Assembly: GCF_900109085.1 (NCBI RefSeq)
Contig: NZ_FNYW01000002.1
Location: 124,001-188,000 of the forward strand
Reading direction: 5' to 3'
Length of the DNA: 64,000 nucleotides
DNA from: Alkalibacterium gilvum
GTDB taxonomy: Bacteria > Bacillota > Bacilli > Lactobacillales > Carnobacteriaceae_A
The position numbers and the translations under genes were made by a program. Shown here piece by piece: positions 1-8,647 of this stretch. The notes beneath the pieces are model-generated. The model saw only the letters and a program-made list of their open reading frames with translations, did not search any database and had not been told where the DNA came from. Numbering within the stretch: position 1 is the stretch's first letter; the number at the start of each line of letters is the position of its first letter.

Positions 1-1215
1 CTTTTGGGCTTTATGATATCAATGGCTGAACCAAGCCTTACCGTATTAGGAAACCAAATCAGCCTAGTAACAGGGGGAGCGGTAGAAGGATCACTACTTG
101 TCTTTATTGTATCCTTAGGCATCGCAGTAATGGTCGTTATTGGCTTGCTACGAATTGTATACACCTGGTCATTCATGGCGATTATGCTAACGAGTTACAG
201 CATCATACTCCTTTTATCACTCTTCGCCTCTTCAGAATTTCTCTCGATTGCCTTTGATACATCAGGTGCCACAACAGGATCCATAACGGTACCCTTTCTA
301 CTAGCTCTTTCTGCCGGTATTTCGTCACTAAAAAAGAACAGCGTCCGTAAAGGAGCAGACAGTTTCGGCTTAGTAGCAATTGCATCAGCAGGTGCCGTAA
401 TAACGGTCCTCTTTAGCAACTTAATCAATCCAACCGATTCATTAACGGGTGACTTAGAGATTTCCTTTGGTCTAAATGGATCAATATTTTTGAATTTATT
501 TGAAATAGGTAAAAATCAATTCAGCGATGTCTTATCAGCAATTGCGCCCATAGCAATTATATTTATCCTGTATCAAATCCTCTTTCTTAAATTACCGAAA
601 CGCAAATTTCATCGCATTATGTTAGGGGTCATATATGTTATTACCGGACTACTTTTCTTCTTGACCGGAGTAAATTTTGGCTTTATCAATATAGGAAGCA
701 TTATAGGGTTCGAGTTAATGAAAGGAAATCAAAATACTTGGTTTTATATCCTATCCTTCCTACTTGGGATGGTAACCATCTTGGCCGAACCTGCTGTAGC
801 CGTTTTGACTGAACAAATTGAGCGTGTCACTGCTGGCGCCCTTAAGCCCGTCTTTGTTTTAACAGCCCTGTCATTTGGGGTAGGCGGAGCGACCTTGCTT
901 GCAGCCTTCCGAGTCACCAGTGATTCACTTGAGCTCTGGCATATTCTCCTTCCAGGTTATCTGCTGGTTTTCATTTTAAGTTTCTTTAATTCAAAAACCA
1001 TCGTCGCCATGGCTTTTGATGCAGGTGGCGTGGCCTCAGGACCTATGACAGCAACCTTTATATTAGGCTTTATCCAAGGCGCAGCTGAGGGGGCAGAAGG
1101 CGCATCCGTGTTGATTGACGGATTCGGAATGATTGCTATTGTAGCGATGATGCCTGTCCTTACGATTCAGCTCTTTGGCCTGGTTGATGCTTATTCAAAA
1201 AGAAGTAGTCAGTAA
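1..1215 (+). CDS. DUF1538 family membrane protein (5' truncated by window edge)
   Basis: The reading frame is open to the left edge, so the true start lies outside the window; the visible 400 or so residues are the C-terminal part. The protein is very hydrophobic with about ten membrane segments. It shows an internal duplication typical of DUF1538: the stretch around 'FMISMAEPSLTVLG' near the visible N-terminus is matched by 'MVTILAEPAVAVLTEQ' about 250 residues later, and the two copies also share 'AFDTSGATTGSITVPF' versus 'AFDAGGVASGPMTATF'. The duplicated halves suggest an inverted-repeat or tandem-repeat transporter fold. The family has no firmly established substrate, so I assign none. 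A terminator hairpin follows directly. Confidence 0.85.
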   Translation, partial: LLGFMISMAEPSLTVLGNQISLVTGGAVEGSLLVFIVSLGIAVMVVIGLLRIVYTWSFMAIMLTSYSIILLLSLFASSEFLSIAFDTSGATTGSITVPFLLALSAGISSLKKNSVRKGADSFGLVAIASAGAVITVLFSNLINPTDSLTGDLEISFGLNGSIFLNLFEIGKNQFSDVLSAIAPIAIIFILYQILFLKLPKRKFHRIMLGVIYVITGLLFFLTGVNFGFINIGSIIGFELMKGNQNTWFYILSFLLGMVTILAEPAVAVLTEQIERVTAGALKPVFVLTALSFGVGGATLLAAFRVTSDSLELWHILLPGYLLVFILSFFNSKTIVAMAFDAGGVASGPMTATFILGFIQGAAEGAEGASVLIDGFGMIAIVAMMPVLTIQLFGLVDAYSKRSSQ

Positions 1216-1237
1216 CGTGGGGCAAGCTGACATTTAT

Positions 1238-1284
1238 AACTTACATTTTGGCTTTCTAAATGAGCCAGGGTGTAAGTTTTTTTC
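1238..1284 (+). terminator. Rho-independent terminator after the DUF1538 gene
   Basis: Stem AACTTACA / TGTAAGTT (1238-1245 with 1271-1278), with an inner GGCT/AGCC pairing, followed by a run of T. Confidence 0.75.
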
Positions 1285-1431
1285 TTTACTTTTAAAGAGA
1301 ACACAGATCTAAACGTTAGTATGCTATGATTTGTCTAAATTCAGACACAGACATAGTGAATAGACTAACGTATAATAAAGATAGCGAAACCACAAAGTAA
1401 AACGAGAGCCTTATAGAAAGAAGGGGTATTC

Positions 1432-1707
1432 GTGAAGAAACGATTTATTTACAAGATAAGCACACCAAATGAATCAAAAGAGTTATTAATCAGGGAGCAC
1501 GAATTAATTAAAAATGCTGACGGTGAGCTGGATTGCCCGCTGGATTTAGTCTTGCGCCGGTATAACTTGAATTGGGATGATTTATTCAAGATGCAAGTCT
1601 CCAAAGTGTCACTCATTAAAGAAGATGCCAACGAAACAAAAGTCATACGTTCTATTTCATTTAAACATTTATACCATTTCAAAAAGTGTAAAAATATAAA
1701 AACATAG
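1432..1707 (+). CDS. Small hypothetical protein (91 aa)
   Basis: I do not recognise a family. The start is GTG at 1432, placed by an AAAGAAGGGG ribosome-binding sequence five bases upstream. A TATAAT box at 1371-1376 lies about 55 bases ahead, and its first base overlaps one arm of an inverted repeat (ACGTTAGT 1313-1320 / ACTAACGT 1364-1371). The product is charged and soluble-looking, with no signal peptide or membrane segment. An overlapping opposite-strand frame (1449-1784) exists but has no ribosome-binding site. It could still be a spurious ORF. Confidence 0.45.
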   Translation: MKKRFIYKISTPNESKELLIREHELIKNADGELDCPLDLVLRRYNLNWDDLFKMQVSKVSLIKEDANETKVIRSISFKHLYHFKKCKNIKT

Positions 1708-1934
1708 CCTCTTCTATCGCTTCTTGCTTCAACCTCAGTGTCTAACTGTTTCATTTCAACAAAACACACGCATTTATTTTTCAAAAAAACAAATAAAAAA
1801 ACCTAGTCTATTTAGCTCGCTTAATTTTAACCGCTCAATCACTTAAAAATAGAATATGAATACTGACTGGCTCTATTCTATGTTACAATAAGAGTAACTT
1901 TTTAATAAAGAGAATACTATTTGGAGGAACAGCG

Positions 1935-2777
1935 ATGGCTTGGATATTTTTAGCACTCAGCTTGGCAGTGCTCGGATATATTTACATACAGAATTATATG
2001 ATAGATGTTTCACATTACAATTTAACGATTCCAAAGTTAAGTGATGACTTGAAAGGGAAAAAAATCGTACATCTTACTGATTTACATTTCAAACCCCGCT
2101 CAAATAAAAGTTATGTTGAAACCATCTTAGATAAAACAGCAGACCAAAAACCAGACTATATAGTCATCACAGGAGACCTTGTGCATGCTGGACTTGATGA
2201 TTTTATCGATACCCCCTTAAGGCATTTTGCAGAAGGGTGCGCTAAAATTGCACCAACGTATGCAGTGACAGGAAACCATGATATAAACAGTGCGTCTTTC
2301 AGTGACTATAAATATATTCTGGAAACAGCGGGGGTGAAATTGCTTATAGATGAAGCAGTTATCTTACCTGAACACTCGAATAAGGGCATTACACTCATGG
2401 GATTAACAGAAAGACAAGACCAGACCCATCTACCCCAGCCAATTCTAGGTCCAATAGAGTTAACAGAAAACATGGTTAAGCAACCCAAAATTTTGCTAGC
2501 GCATCGACCGGAATATTTTGTTCATTATACGCTAGATAAAACCAAAATGCCTGAACTTGTATTAAGTGGCCACACCCATGGCGGACAATTTCGTGTACCC
2601 TTTTTTGGCGGTTTTTTCTCACCCGGACAAGGCTTTTTCCCGAAATATGATTATGGCCTCTTTAATCATGAAGAGAATCCTGCTAAACGAATGATTGTGT
2701 CACGTGGATTAGGTAATTCCTCCTTCCCCATTCGTATCAATAATCGTCCAGAAATTGTGACAATTACACTGAATTAA
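1935..2777 (+). CDS. YkuE-like metallophosphoesterase, membrane anchored
   Basis: This is a calcineurin-like metallophosphoesterase. The metal-binding blocks are all visible in order: 'HLTDLHF' (D-x-H), 'ITGDLVHAG' (GD), 'VTGNHD' (GNHD) and 'LSGHTHGGQ' (GHTH). A single N-terminal membrane segment (about residues 1-20) would place the catalytic domain outside the membrane, as in Bacillus YkuE and related envelope phosphodiesterases. The length of 280 aa is normal for this group. The start ATG follows GGAGGAAC with good spacing. The gene stands alone between promoters. The physiological substrate is not evident from the sequence. Confidence 0.85.
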   Translation: MAWIFLALSLAVLGYIYIQNYMIDVSHYNLTIPKLSDDLKGKKIVHLTDLHFKPRSNKSYVETILDKTADQKPDYIVITGDLVHAGLDDFIDTPLRHFAEGCAKIAPTYAVTGNHDINSASFSDYKYILETAGVKLLIDEAVILPEHSNKGITLMGLTERQDQTHLPQPILGPIELTENMVKQPKILLAHRPEYFVHYTLDKTKMPELVLSGHTHGGQFRVPFFGGFFSPGQGFFPKYDYGLFNHEENPAKRMIVSRGLGNSSFPIRINNRPEIVTITLN

Positions 2778-2856
2778 AGGAAAAAGAAGTCACGAAACCA
2801 CTTAAATTTTCAAATGATTTCACTATCATATATAATGAATTAAAGGAGAGATAGTT

Positions 2857-3840
2857 ATGACAAAGTTAGGATTAGGCACAATAGGCACAAGCATGATTAC
2901 AGAACAATTCGTTGAAGCAGCTAAGGAAAGCGGCCTTTACACTTACCGAGCTGTTTACTCAAGACACATGAACACAGCCAATACATTCAAGGATCAGTAT
3001 GGGGCTGAATCAGCTTACGATGATTTTGAAGCCTTTTTAAATGACGAGGCTATCGATGTGATTTATGTTGCCTCTCCAAACAGCTTACATTTCAGCCAGG
3101 CTAAAGAAGCCCTCATGCACGGTAAACACGCGATTGTGGAAAAACCAATGATTACCTCTTTAGAACAATGGGCGGAATTGACAGAGTTAGCTAAATCCAA
3201 AGGCGTTGTGGTAGTTGAAGCAGCCCGTCATATCTTTGAACCAAACTTTGTAAAATTAACTAAAATGATCCAAGACTTTGAAGGGATATATGGTGCAACA
3301 TTAACCTATGCAAAATATTCCTCACGTTTTGACAATGTCCTTGCTGGCGAAGAACCACCGATTTTCTCACCAAAATTTGGAGGCGGAGCCGCTAACGATT
3401 TAGGAATATATACAGTGTATGCAGCACTTAGCTGGTTTGGAAAACCGGATTCTGTTCACGCCTTTTCTCAAAAAATCCAAACAGGCGTCGACGGAAAAGG
3501 AACCGTTATTTTACGTTACCCAGACTTTGATGTCACCTTGCAATACGGGAAAATGATCACAGCCTTGGCCGCTTCAGAAGTTTACAGTTTAGATAAAACC
3601 TTAGTCTTGGATGCCATTACGGGTGTTGAAAAAGCTGAACTTGTAGACGCGCGAACACGTGAAAGCCAGGAGATATCCATGGATAAATCAGCCGATAATC
3701 CACTAATCTGGGAAGCTAAAGCCTTTGCAAAAGTGATGACTCATCCGGAAAAAGACGAAAACAAAGCAAAATTGGATGAGTGGCTCACCTTGTCATACAA
3801 CGTCCATGAAGTGCTTGAAGAAATCAGACAACAAAGCTAA
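2857..3840 (+). CDS. Gfo/Idh/MocA family NAD(P)-dependent oxidoreductase
   Basis: The N-terminal Rossmann fold begins at once with 'LGLGTIGTSMITEQFV'. The family signature 'EKPM', which carries the catalytic-region lysine, sits near residue 98 in 'HAIVEKPMITS'. The C-terminal alpha/beta domain contains 'GGGAANDLGIYTVYAALSWFG', typical of this family. The length of 327 aa is standard. Such enzymes oxidise or reduce sugars, inositols or similar polyols with NAD(P), and the substrate cannot be read from the sequence. An AAAGGAGAG site precedes the ATG. It lies 80 bases upstream of an orphan PTS IIB/IIA pair, so a carbohydrate substrate is plausible. Confidence 0.88.
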   Translation: MTKLGLGTIGTSMITEQFVEAAKESGLYTYRAVYSRHMNTANTFKDQYGAESAYDDFEAFLNDEAIDVIYVASPNSLHFSQAKEALMHGKHAIVEKPMITSLEQWAELTELAKSKGVVVVEAARHIFEPNFVKLTKMIQDFEGIYGATLTYAKYSSRFDNVLAGEEPPIFSPKFGGGAANDLGIYTVYAALSWFGKPDSVHAFSQKIQTGVDGKGTVILRYPDFDVTLQYGKMITALAASEVYSLDKTLVLDAITGVEKAELVDARTRESQEISMDKSADNPLIWEAKAFAKVMTHPEKDENKAKLDEWLTLSYNVHEVLEEIRQQS

Positions 3841-3923
3841 ATAGTTGTATTATCTAAAAAATTGATTCAATAAAGAATCAAAAGGATATCCTAAAAGCAT
3901 TCCCATTAGAGGAAGTGACGCTT

Positions 3924-4250
3924 GTGCCGAGAAAAATCATTATGCTTGTCTGTACTGGTGGAATGAGTAGTAGCTTACTTGTTGGTGACATGCAACAAGT
4001 CGCCAAAGAAAAGCAAAGCGATGCTTATATTTTCGCTGTTTCAGAGTTGGAAGTAGAGAAAAAGCTTCAAGACAAAGCAGTAGATATCGTGCTATTAAGT
4101 CCCCAAGCCAGGCACTTGAAAAACAAAGTCGAGGCATGGCCTAAAAAGACTGACGGCTGTCTTGTTGAGACAATCACTAAAGAAGATTTCAGTACCATAA
4201 ACGGGGAACGTATTCTGGATAAGGCACTTGATTTATTAAGCAGAAAATAA
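3924..4250 (+). CDS. PTS lactose/cellobiose-type IIB component
   Basis: This cytoplasmic phosphocarrier receives phosphate from IIA on a cysteine and hands it to incoming sugar at the IIC permease. The phospho-cysteine loop 'VCTGGMSSSLL' is visible with Cys10. I choose GTG at 3924 because AGAGGAAG lies eight bases upstream; an in-frame GTG at 3915 overlaps that site. The length of about 108 aa is right for a free-standing IIB. It is followed 23 bases later by a matching IIA, but no IIC is in the window, so the pair must work with a permease encoded elsewhere or act in regulation. Confidence 0.88.
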   Translation: MPRKIIMLVCTGGMSSSLLVGDMQQVAKEKQSDAYIFAVSELEVEKKLQDKAVDIVLLSPQARHLKNKVEAWPKKTDGCLVETITKEDFSTINGERILDKALDLLSRK

Positions 4251-4273
4251 GGATTCCTTTGAGGAGGATGAGC

Positions 4274-4594
4274 ATGGCTAAACATGACGAAGAAATCATG
4301 GAAGTTGTGATGACACTTATTATGCACGGTGGCGATGCGCGAAGCAGTGCACTGGAAGCTATTGCTGCTGCTAGAAAAAACGACGTTAAACGTGCACAAG
4401 AAAAACTGGATGGTGCCGCTCAATCTATAAAGATAGCACACGACATTCAGACAGAGTTACTTGCTAAAGAAGCGGCAGGAGAGGATGTAAACATTAATCT
4501 ACTCCTCATCCACGCCGGCGATCATGTGATGAACGCGATGACATACCATGATCTGGCAGATGAAATGCTAAAATTATATCAACGTATAAATTAA
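4274..4594 (+). CDS. PTS lactose/cellobiose-type IIA component
   Basis: All-helical IIA protein of the Lac family, which works as a trimer and passes phosphate from HPr to IIB. The active-site block is 'LLLIHAGDHVMNAM', with His80 the likely phosphoacceptor and Asp83 the likely metal-site aspartate; the family usually reads HAQDHLM. The start is the ATG at 4274 behind GAGGAGGA. The length of 106 aa is typical. It is co-transcribed with the IIB gene and ends at a strong terminator. No IIC lies nearby. Confidence 0.9.
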   Translation: MAKHDEEIMEVVMTLIMHGGDARSSALEAIAAARKNDVKRAQEKLDGAAQSIKIAHDIQTELLAKEAAGEDVNINLLLIHAGDHVMNAMTYHDLADEMLKLYQRIN

Positions 4595-4599
4595 AGAGT

Positions 4600-4667
4600 C
4601 TGAACGCTTAATTGGGAAAGGATGACCCCAAAGTCATTGCCCCCAATTAAACGTTCAGCCTTTTTTG
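4600..4667 (+). terminator. Strong Rho-independent terminator after the PTS IIA gene
   Basis: Long stem CTGAACG..TTAATTGGG paired with CCCAATTAA..CGTTCAG, with a small inner TGAC/GTCA hairpin, followed by six T. Confidence 0.85.
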
Positions 4668-4707
4668 TATAAAAATTTAAATAATAGAAAAAGATAGCAA
4701 GACCTTA

Positions 4708-4736
4708 TTGTGTTTAAAAAAAGTTTAGTATATAGT
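4708..4736 (+). promoter_or_regulatory. Promoter of the exporter leader region
   Basis: TTGTGT (4708-4713), a 17-base spacer and TATAGT (4731-4736) resemble a sigma-A promoter. It lies about 50 bases before the leader ORF. Confidence 0.6.
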
Positions 4737-4783
4737 TATAAGCAACAAGACTAAAACGTTTTTTTAGAAAGGGAGAGTGCAAA

Positions 4784-4876
4784 ATGAAAAAGTATTTAAT
4801 TAAGGAAAACAACCGTATTAAAGCTTATTTTGAATACCAGACCACTAAGGTAAAGCTCTCCAAGACAATACACTAG
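4784..4876 (+). CDS. Putative 30-aa leader peptide upstream of the ABC exporter genes
   Basis: A short ORF that starts ATG at 4784 behind GAAAGGGAGAG and ends TAG at 4876. The product begins MKKYLIKENNRIKAYFEY, is basic, and matches no family I know. It is followed within 50 bases by a hairpin plus T-run and then by the BmrC-like gene. In Bacillus subtilis the bmrCD exporter genes are controlled by translation of a short leader (bmrB) coupled to a transcription attenuator. The layout here is the same, although I see no clear sequence similarity to BmrB. Function as a regulatory peptide is inference. Confidence 0.55.
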   Translation: MKKYLIKENNRIKAYFEYQTTKVKLSKTIH

Positions 4877-4923
4877 AATCTATTTAAGATGCACTAATTA
4901 AGTAGGAGCCTAAAAGGGTAATT

Positions 4924-4961
4924 CAGTCTATTCTCTATCAGGGGATGGACTGTCTTTTTTT
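4924..4961 (+). terminator. Candidate transcription attenuator before the exporter genes
   Basis: CAGTC (4924-4928) pairs with GACTG (4948-4952), followed by a run of seven T at 4955-4961. It lies between the leader ORF stop and the exporter start, so it would stop transcription before the exporter genes unless disrupted. Confidence 0.6.
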
Positions 4962-5026
4962 ATAGGCCATAGATGAAAATGATTAGTTCTGTTGTTAATA
5001 CTGAACACTAAAGGAAGGTTGACTCC

Positions 5027-6844
5027 ATGTTTGATGTTTTAATTAAATTGAAATTCTTTTTCAAAGAACACAAATGGCAATACATGCTATCATTTCTCAC
5101 CTTAGCCATATCAAATATATTTGCAGTATTTATTCCCTTTATCATCGGGCGATTCATTGATGCCATCGTTACTGGGACAATGGATGCAGATTTGTTGCTT
5201 GTCTATGCGGTGCAATTTGCGAGCCTCATATTTATTACGTATGGCCTTGATTTAATTTGGGGCTATGGCTTGTTCTCAGGCGCTTATAAACTCCAACGCC
5301 AAATGCGAAGCACCTTGATGCGTCACTTTTTACGCATGCGGGCACCCTATTTTGAAAAATTTAGAACTGGGGACTTGCTGGCACGTGGAACACAGGACAT
5401 TCGCGCTTTAGCCGACACAGCTGGTTACGGTATGCTTGTTTTGATGAGCGCCACCGGCTTTACTGCGACACTAATCGTTATGATGGGGGTGACGGTGAAT
5501 TGGTTTTTAACCTTTGCGACAGTCCTTCCCTTGCTCCCAATGGCTTATGTCATTAAAGTCAAGGGTGCACAAGTGGATGAGGCCTATGAAATCTCACAGA
5601 AAGCCTTCTCATCTGTTAATGACGATGTACTGGAAATGATTGATGGCATGCGTGTGATCTGTGCGTATGTTAAAGAAGATGACTTCATTGAAAAATTTCA
5701 GTCACAAACGACTCAATTATTGAAAAAGAATAATCGGGTGAGTGAATTATCCGCTATCTTTGCACCAACGGTAAAGCTCTTTGCGGGACTTAGCACAATG
5801 ATTGCCTTATCTTACGGAGCGATTTTAGTTTCACAAGGTGTCTTATCCGTGGGAGATATCATTGCCTTTCAAATGTATTTAGGAATGATGATTTGGCCAA
5901 TTATTTCCGTTTCCGAATTGATTCTGATTTTGAGGCAAGGGAGCGCGTCCATGCGCCGGGTGGAAGATATCATTGCGGCAACCGATGGACTAAGTTTCAC
6001 CGGGAACATGCCGGCACATGCTGTTGGCGACTTTCAATTCGACAACTTTAATTTCAGCTACACAGCAAGTGAAACAGTGAGTTTAAATCATATCGATTTA
6101 GCTTTACCTAAAGGGAAAACCTTAGGCATTGTCGGAAAGACGGGCTCGGGGAAGACAACTTTGATACGCCAACTATTAAATCAATTTCCTACAGGTCAAG
6201 GCACGTTTACCATGGGGGGCTATGCCTATAGCGACTATCAAGATGCCTCGCTCAGAGAACTGATTGGTTATGTGCCACAAGACCACACCTTATTCAGCCG
6301 AAGCGTAAGAGAGAATATTGCGTTCGGTAAAAATGATGCCTCAGATCAGGATATTTTAAGAAGTATTAGATTGTCATCATTTGAAGAGGATTTAAATAAT
6401 ATGGAGCACGGCCTGGATACAATGGTTGGTGAAAAAGGTGTCGCTATTTCAGGCGGACAAAAACAGCGGATTTCCATTGCGCGAGCGCTTATCAAAAATC
6501 CAGAAATACTGATTTTAGATGATTCCCTATCAGCAGTGGATGCCAAGACAGAGCAAACGATTATACGCAATATCCAAGAAGAAAGAAAAGATAAAACAAC
6601 CATTATTTCCACTCACAGGCTTTCTGGAGTCAAAGCAGTGGATGAAATCATTGTCATGGACAAGGGTGCGATCATTGAAAGAGGAAGCCATGATGAACTG
6701 ATTGAAAGACAGGGTTGGTATTATGACCAATTTAAAAAGCAGGAAATCAAAGACTTTTCCGAAGAAGCAAACGGGGAAAAAGTAAGCACAAAAGAGGGAG
6801 CTTTGAAAAACAACAAAGCTTTAAAAGAAGGTGAAGATCGATGA
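5027..6844 (+). CDS. Heterodimeric ABC exporter, degenerate-site subunit (BmrC-like)
   Basis: ABC half-transporter with six membrane segments (about residues 1-310) and a C-terminal ATPase domain. Walker A 'GKTGSGKTT' is near residue 368, signature 'ISGGQKQR' near 475, and Walker B 'ILILDDSLSAVD' near 494-505. The usual catalytic glutamate after the Walker B aspartate is replaced by aspartate, as in the degenerate-site partner of heterodimeric exporters such as BmrC, LmrC or TM287. The downstream gene overlaps by 4 bases and has a canonical Walker B, so the two should form one transporter with one active ATP site. The role is likely multidrug or lipid export at the plasma membrane. Confidence 0.9.
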   Translation: MFDVLIKLKFFFKEHKWQYMLSFLTLAISNIFAVFIPFIIGRFIDAIVTGTMDADLLLVYAVQFASLIFITYGLDLIWGYGLFSGAYKLQRQMRSTLMRHFLRMRAPYFEKFRTGDLLARGTQDIRALADTAGYGMLVLMSATGFTATLIVMMGVTVNWFLTFATVLPLLPMAYVIKVKGAQVDEAYEISQKAFSSVNDDVLEMIDGMRVICAYVKEDDFIEKFQSQTTQLLKKNNRVSELSAIFAPTVKLFAGLSTMIALSYGAILVSQGVLSVGDIIAFQMYLGMMIWPIISVSELILILRQGSASMRRVEDIIAATDGLSFTGNMPAHAVGDFQFDNFNFSYTASETVSLNHIDLALPKGKTLGIVGKTGSGKTTLIRQLLNQFPTGQGTFTMGGYAYSDYQDASLRELIGYVPQDHTLFSRSVRENIAFGKNDASDQDILRSIRLSSFEEDLNNMEHGLDTMVGEKGVAISGGQKQRISIARALIKNPEILILDDSLSAVDAKTEQTIIRNIQEERKDKTTIISTHRLSGVKAVDEIIVMDKGAIIERGSHDELIERQGWYYDQFKKQEIKDFSEEANGEKVSTKEGALKNNKALKEGEDR

Positions 6845-8598
6845 GTACAATAAAAAGATTGCTTTCTTATATGAAATACTACAAAAAATACTTTGCCATC
6901 GGGATTGGTTTGGTCATTATTTCAACCCTCGCTGATTTAGGCGCCCCTATCATTGCCCAGCGTGTGATTGATAATGTGATCACGCCAGCAGCTAGAGAAG
7001 GGACACCCATTACGAATGCACTGATAGAATTAATGGCTATTTACTTTGGGTTGCTTATTACAACTGTTGTGATGCGTTACGTCTCATCCATATATCGCAT
7101 GAGAGCAGCCAATGGTATCATAAAGATTCTTCGTGATGAATTATATACCCATGTTCAAAAATTACCTATCAGTTACTTTGATAATCTGCCGGCTGGGAAA
7201 ATCGTTGCCCGTATCACAAATGATACGGAGAGTTTGCGGCAACAGTTTTATGTTGCAACTATCGGTCAAATATTAATCAATGTCTTTTATATCATAGGAG
7301 CCTATCTTGCCATCGCTTTTTTCCATCAAGGTTTGGCCTTGGCGCTTTTAGTCTTGATCCCAATCATGTATCTTTGGAATAAATACTATACAAAATACGC
7401 CAGTAAATACAATAAAAAAGAGCGCGAATACAATTCAGACATCAACAGTAAATTCAACGAATCCATTCAGGGTATGCAGATTATTCAAGCGTTTGGTCAA
7501 GAAGAAAAAATGAAGGACGAGTTTGAAGAAATCAATGATAAATGGTACAAAGTGATGCGGAAATACGTTATTTTGGATTCTGCCTTCCAATGGACCTTTG
7601 CGGACTTTCTGCAACGTTTCTCCTTGCTGCTTCTCATGGTTTACTTCAGTACACAATATATCAATGGTGTCCTTGGAATATCTGTTGGGATGCTCTACTT
7701 GTTTGGGGAATATGTCAGTCGCTTGTATGAACCAATTAAAGGAACCATCCAGCAAATTGCTTTTGTCCAACAAGCTATTGCGGCCGGGGACCGGGTTTTT
7801 GAGCTGATGGATATGGAAACGGAAGATAATCCAGAAGAAGCATTAACCGTTTCTAAAGGACGGGTTTCTTTTGAGCATGTAAACTTTGGTTATACTAAAG
7901 ATAAGCACGTTTTAAAAAATATTGACTTTACAGCCGAGCCAGGACAAACGGTTGCGCTCGTCGGCCACACTGGGTCAGGTAAAAGTTCCATCATGAACCT
8001 TTTATTCCGATTTTATGACCCGCAGTCTGGTAAGATAAAAATCGACGGACAGGAAACAAACCAATTTTCAAGGCAATCAGTGCGTCAAGGGATGGGAATC
8101 GTTCTGCAAGATCCTTTCTTATTTACAGGGACCATTTACACAAACATAACCATGGACAATCCCTTGATATCTAAAGAAACAGCACGGCAGGCATTGATTG
8201 ATGTGGGTGGCTTGGAGCTTATTGAAAAATTTGATAAAGGCTTAGACGAACCGGTTGTTGAAAAGGGCAGCACACTAAGCTCAGGCCAGCGTCAGTTAAT
8301 TTCCTTTGCCAGAGCGCTAGCCTTCAATCCCAAAATTCTTATCTTGGATGAAGCAACCTCGTCCATTGATACGGAAACGGAAGAAATCATCCAACATGCG
8401 ATGAACGTACTGAAAAAGGGGCGGACCACCTTTATTATCGCCCATCGTTTGTCTACGATCCAACATGCGGATCAGATTTTGGTGTTAGAACAAGGAGAAA
8501 TCATTGAGCGTGGGAAGCATAATGAGTTGTTAAATGAAAAAGGTGTTTACAAGGAAATGTATGAGATGCAGAAAAAAGGACAAGACCTCTCAACTTAA
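6841..8598 (+). CDS. Heterodimeric ABC exporter, catalytic-site subunit (BmrD-like)
   Basis: ABC half-transporter partner of the preceding gene, overlapping it by the ATGA quartet at 6841-6844. Membrane domain at residues 1-320. Walker A 'GHTGSGKSS' is near 374, signature 'LSSGQRQL' near 478, and Walker B 'ILILDEATSSID' near 499-510 keeps the catalytic glutamate; the H-loop lies in 'FIIAHRLST'. At 585 aa it lacks the long inserted extension found in Bacillus BmrD. It ends at a terminator shared with the convergent gene. Substrates cannot be deduced; the leader arrangement upstream suggests induction by translation-stalling drugs. Confidence 0.9.
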   Translation: MSTIKRLLSYMKYYKKYFAIGIGLVIISTLADLGAPIIAQRVIDNVITPAAREGTPITNALIELMAIYFGLLITTVVMRYVSSIYRMRAANGIIKILRDELYTHVQKLPISYFDNLPAGKIVARITNDTESLRQQFYVATIGQILINVFYIIGAYLAIAFFHQGLALALLVLIPIMYLWNKYYTKYASKYNKKEREYNSDINSKFNESIQGMQIIQAFGQEEKMKDEFEEINDKWYKVMRKYVILDSAFQWTFADFLQRFSLLLLMVYFSTQYINGVLGISVGMLYLFGEYVSRLYEPIKGTIQQIAFVQQAIAAGDRVFELMDMETEDNPEEALTVSKGRVSFEHVNFGYTKDKHVLKNIDFTAEPGQTVALVGHTGSGKSSIMNLLFRFYDPQSGKIKIDGQETNQFSRQSVRQGMGIVLQDPFLFTGTIYTNITMDNPLISKETARQALIDVGGLELIEKFDKGLDEPVVEKGSTLSSGQRQLISFARALAFNPKILILDEATSSIDTETEEIIQHAMNVLKKGRTTFIIAHRLSTIQHADQILVLEQGEIIERGKHNELLNEKGVYKEMYEMQKKGQDLST

Positions 8599-8605
8599 CA
8601 AAGAT

Positions 8606-8637
8606 AGCCCGTATCCTCTATAGTGAGAATACGGGCT
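8606..8637. terminator. Bidirectional terminator between exporter and YczE-like gene
   Basis: Stem AGCCCGTATCCTC / GAGAATACGGGCT around a six-base loop, A/T-rich on both sides, between convergent genes. Confidence 0.8.
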
Positions 8638-8647
8638 TATTTAGTGG

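Noticed and set aside
1449-1784. Minus-strand frame of 111 codons overlapping the small hypothetical gene
   Set aside because: It has no ribosome-binding site and no recognisable features, and the plus-strand frame has a better start region.
4754-4766. AAAACGTTTTTTT upstream of the exporter leader as a LacI operator
   Set aside because: It lacks the flanking symmetry of the GAAACGTTTC sites and has no functional link to the locus.
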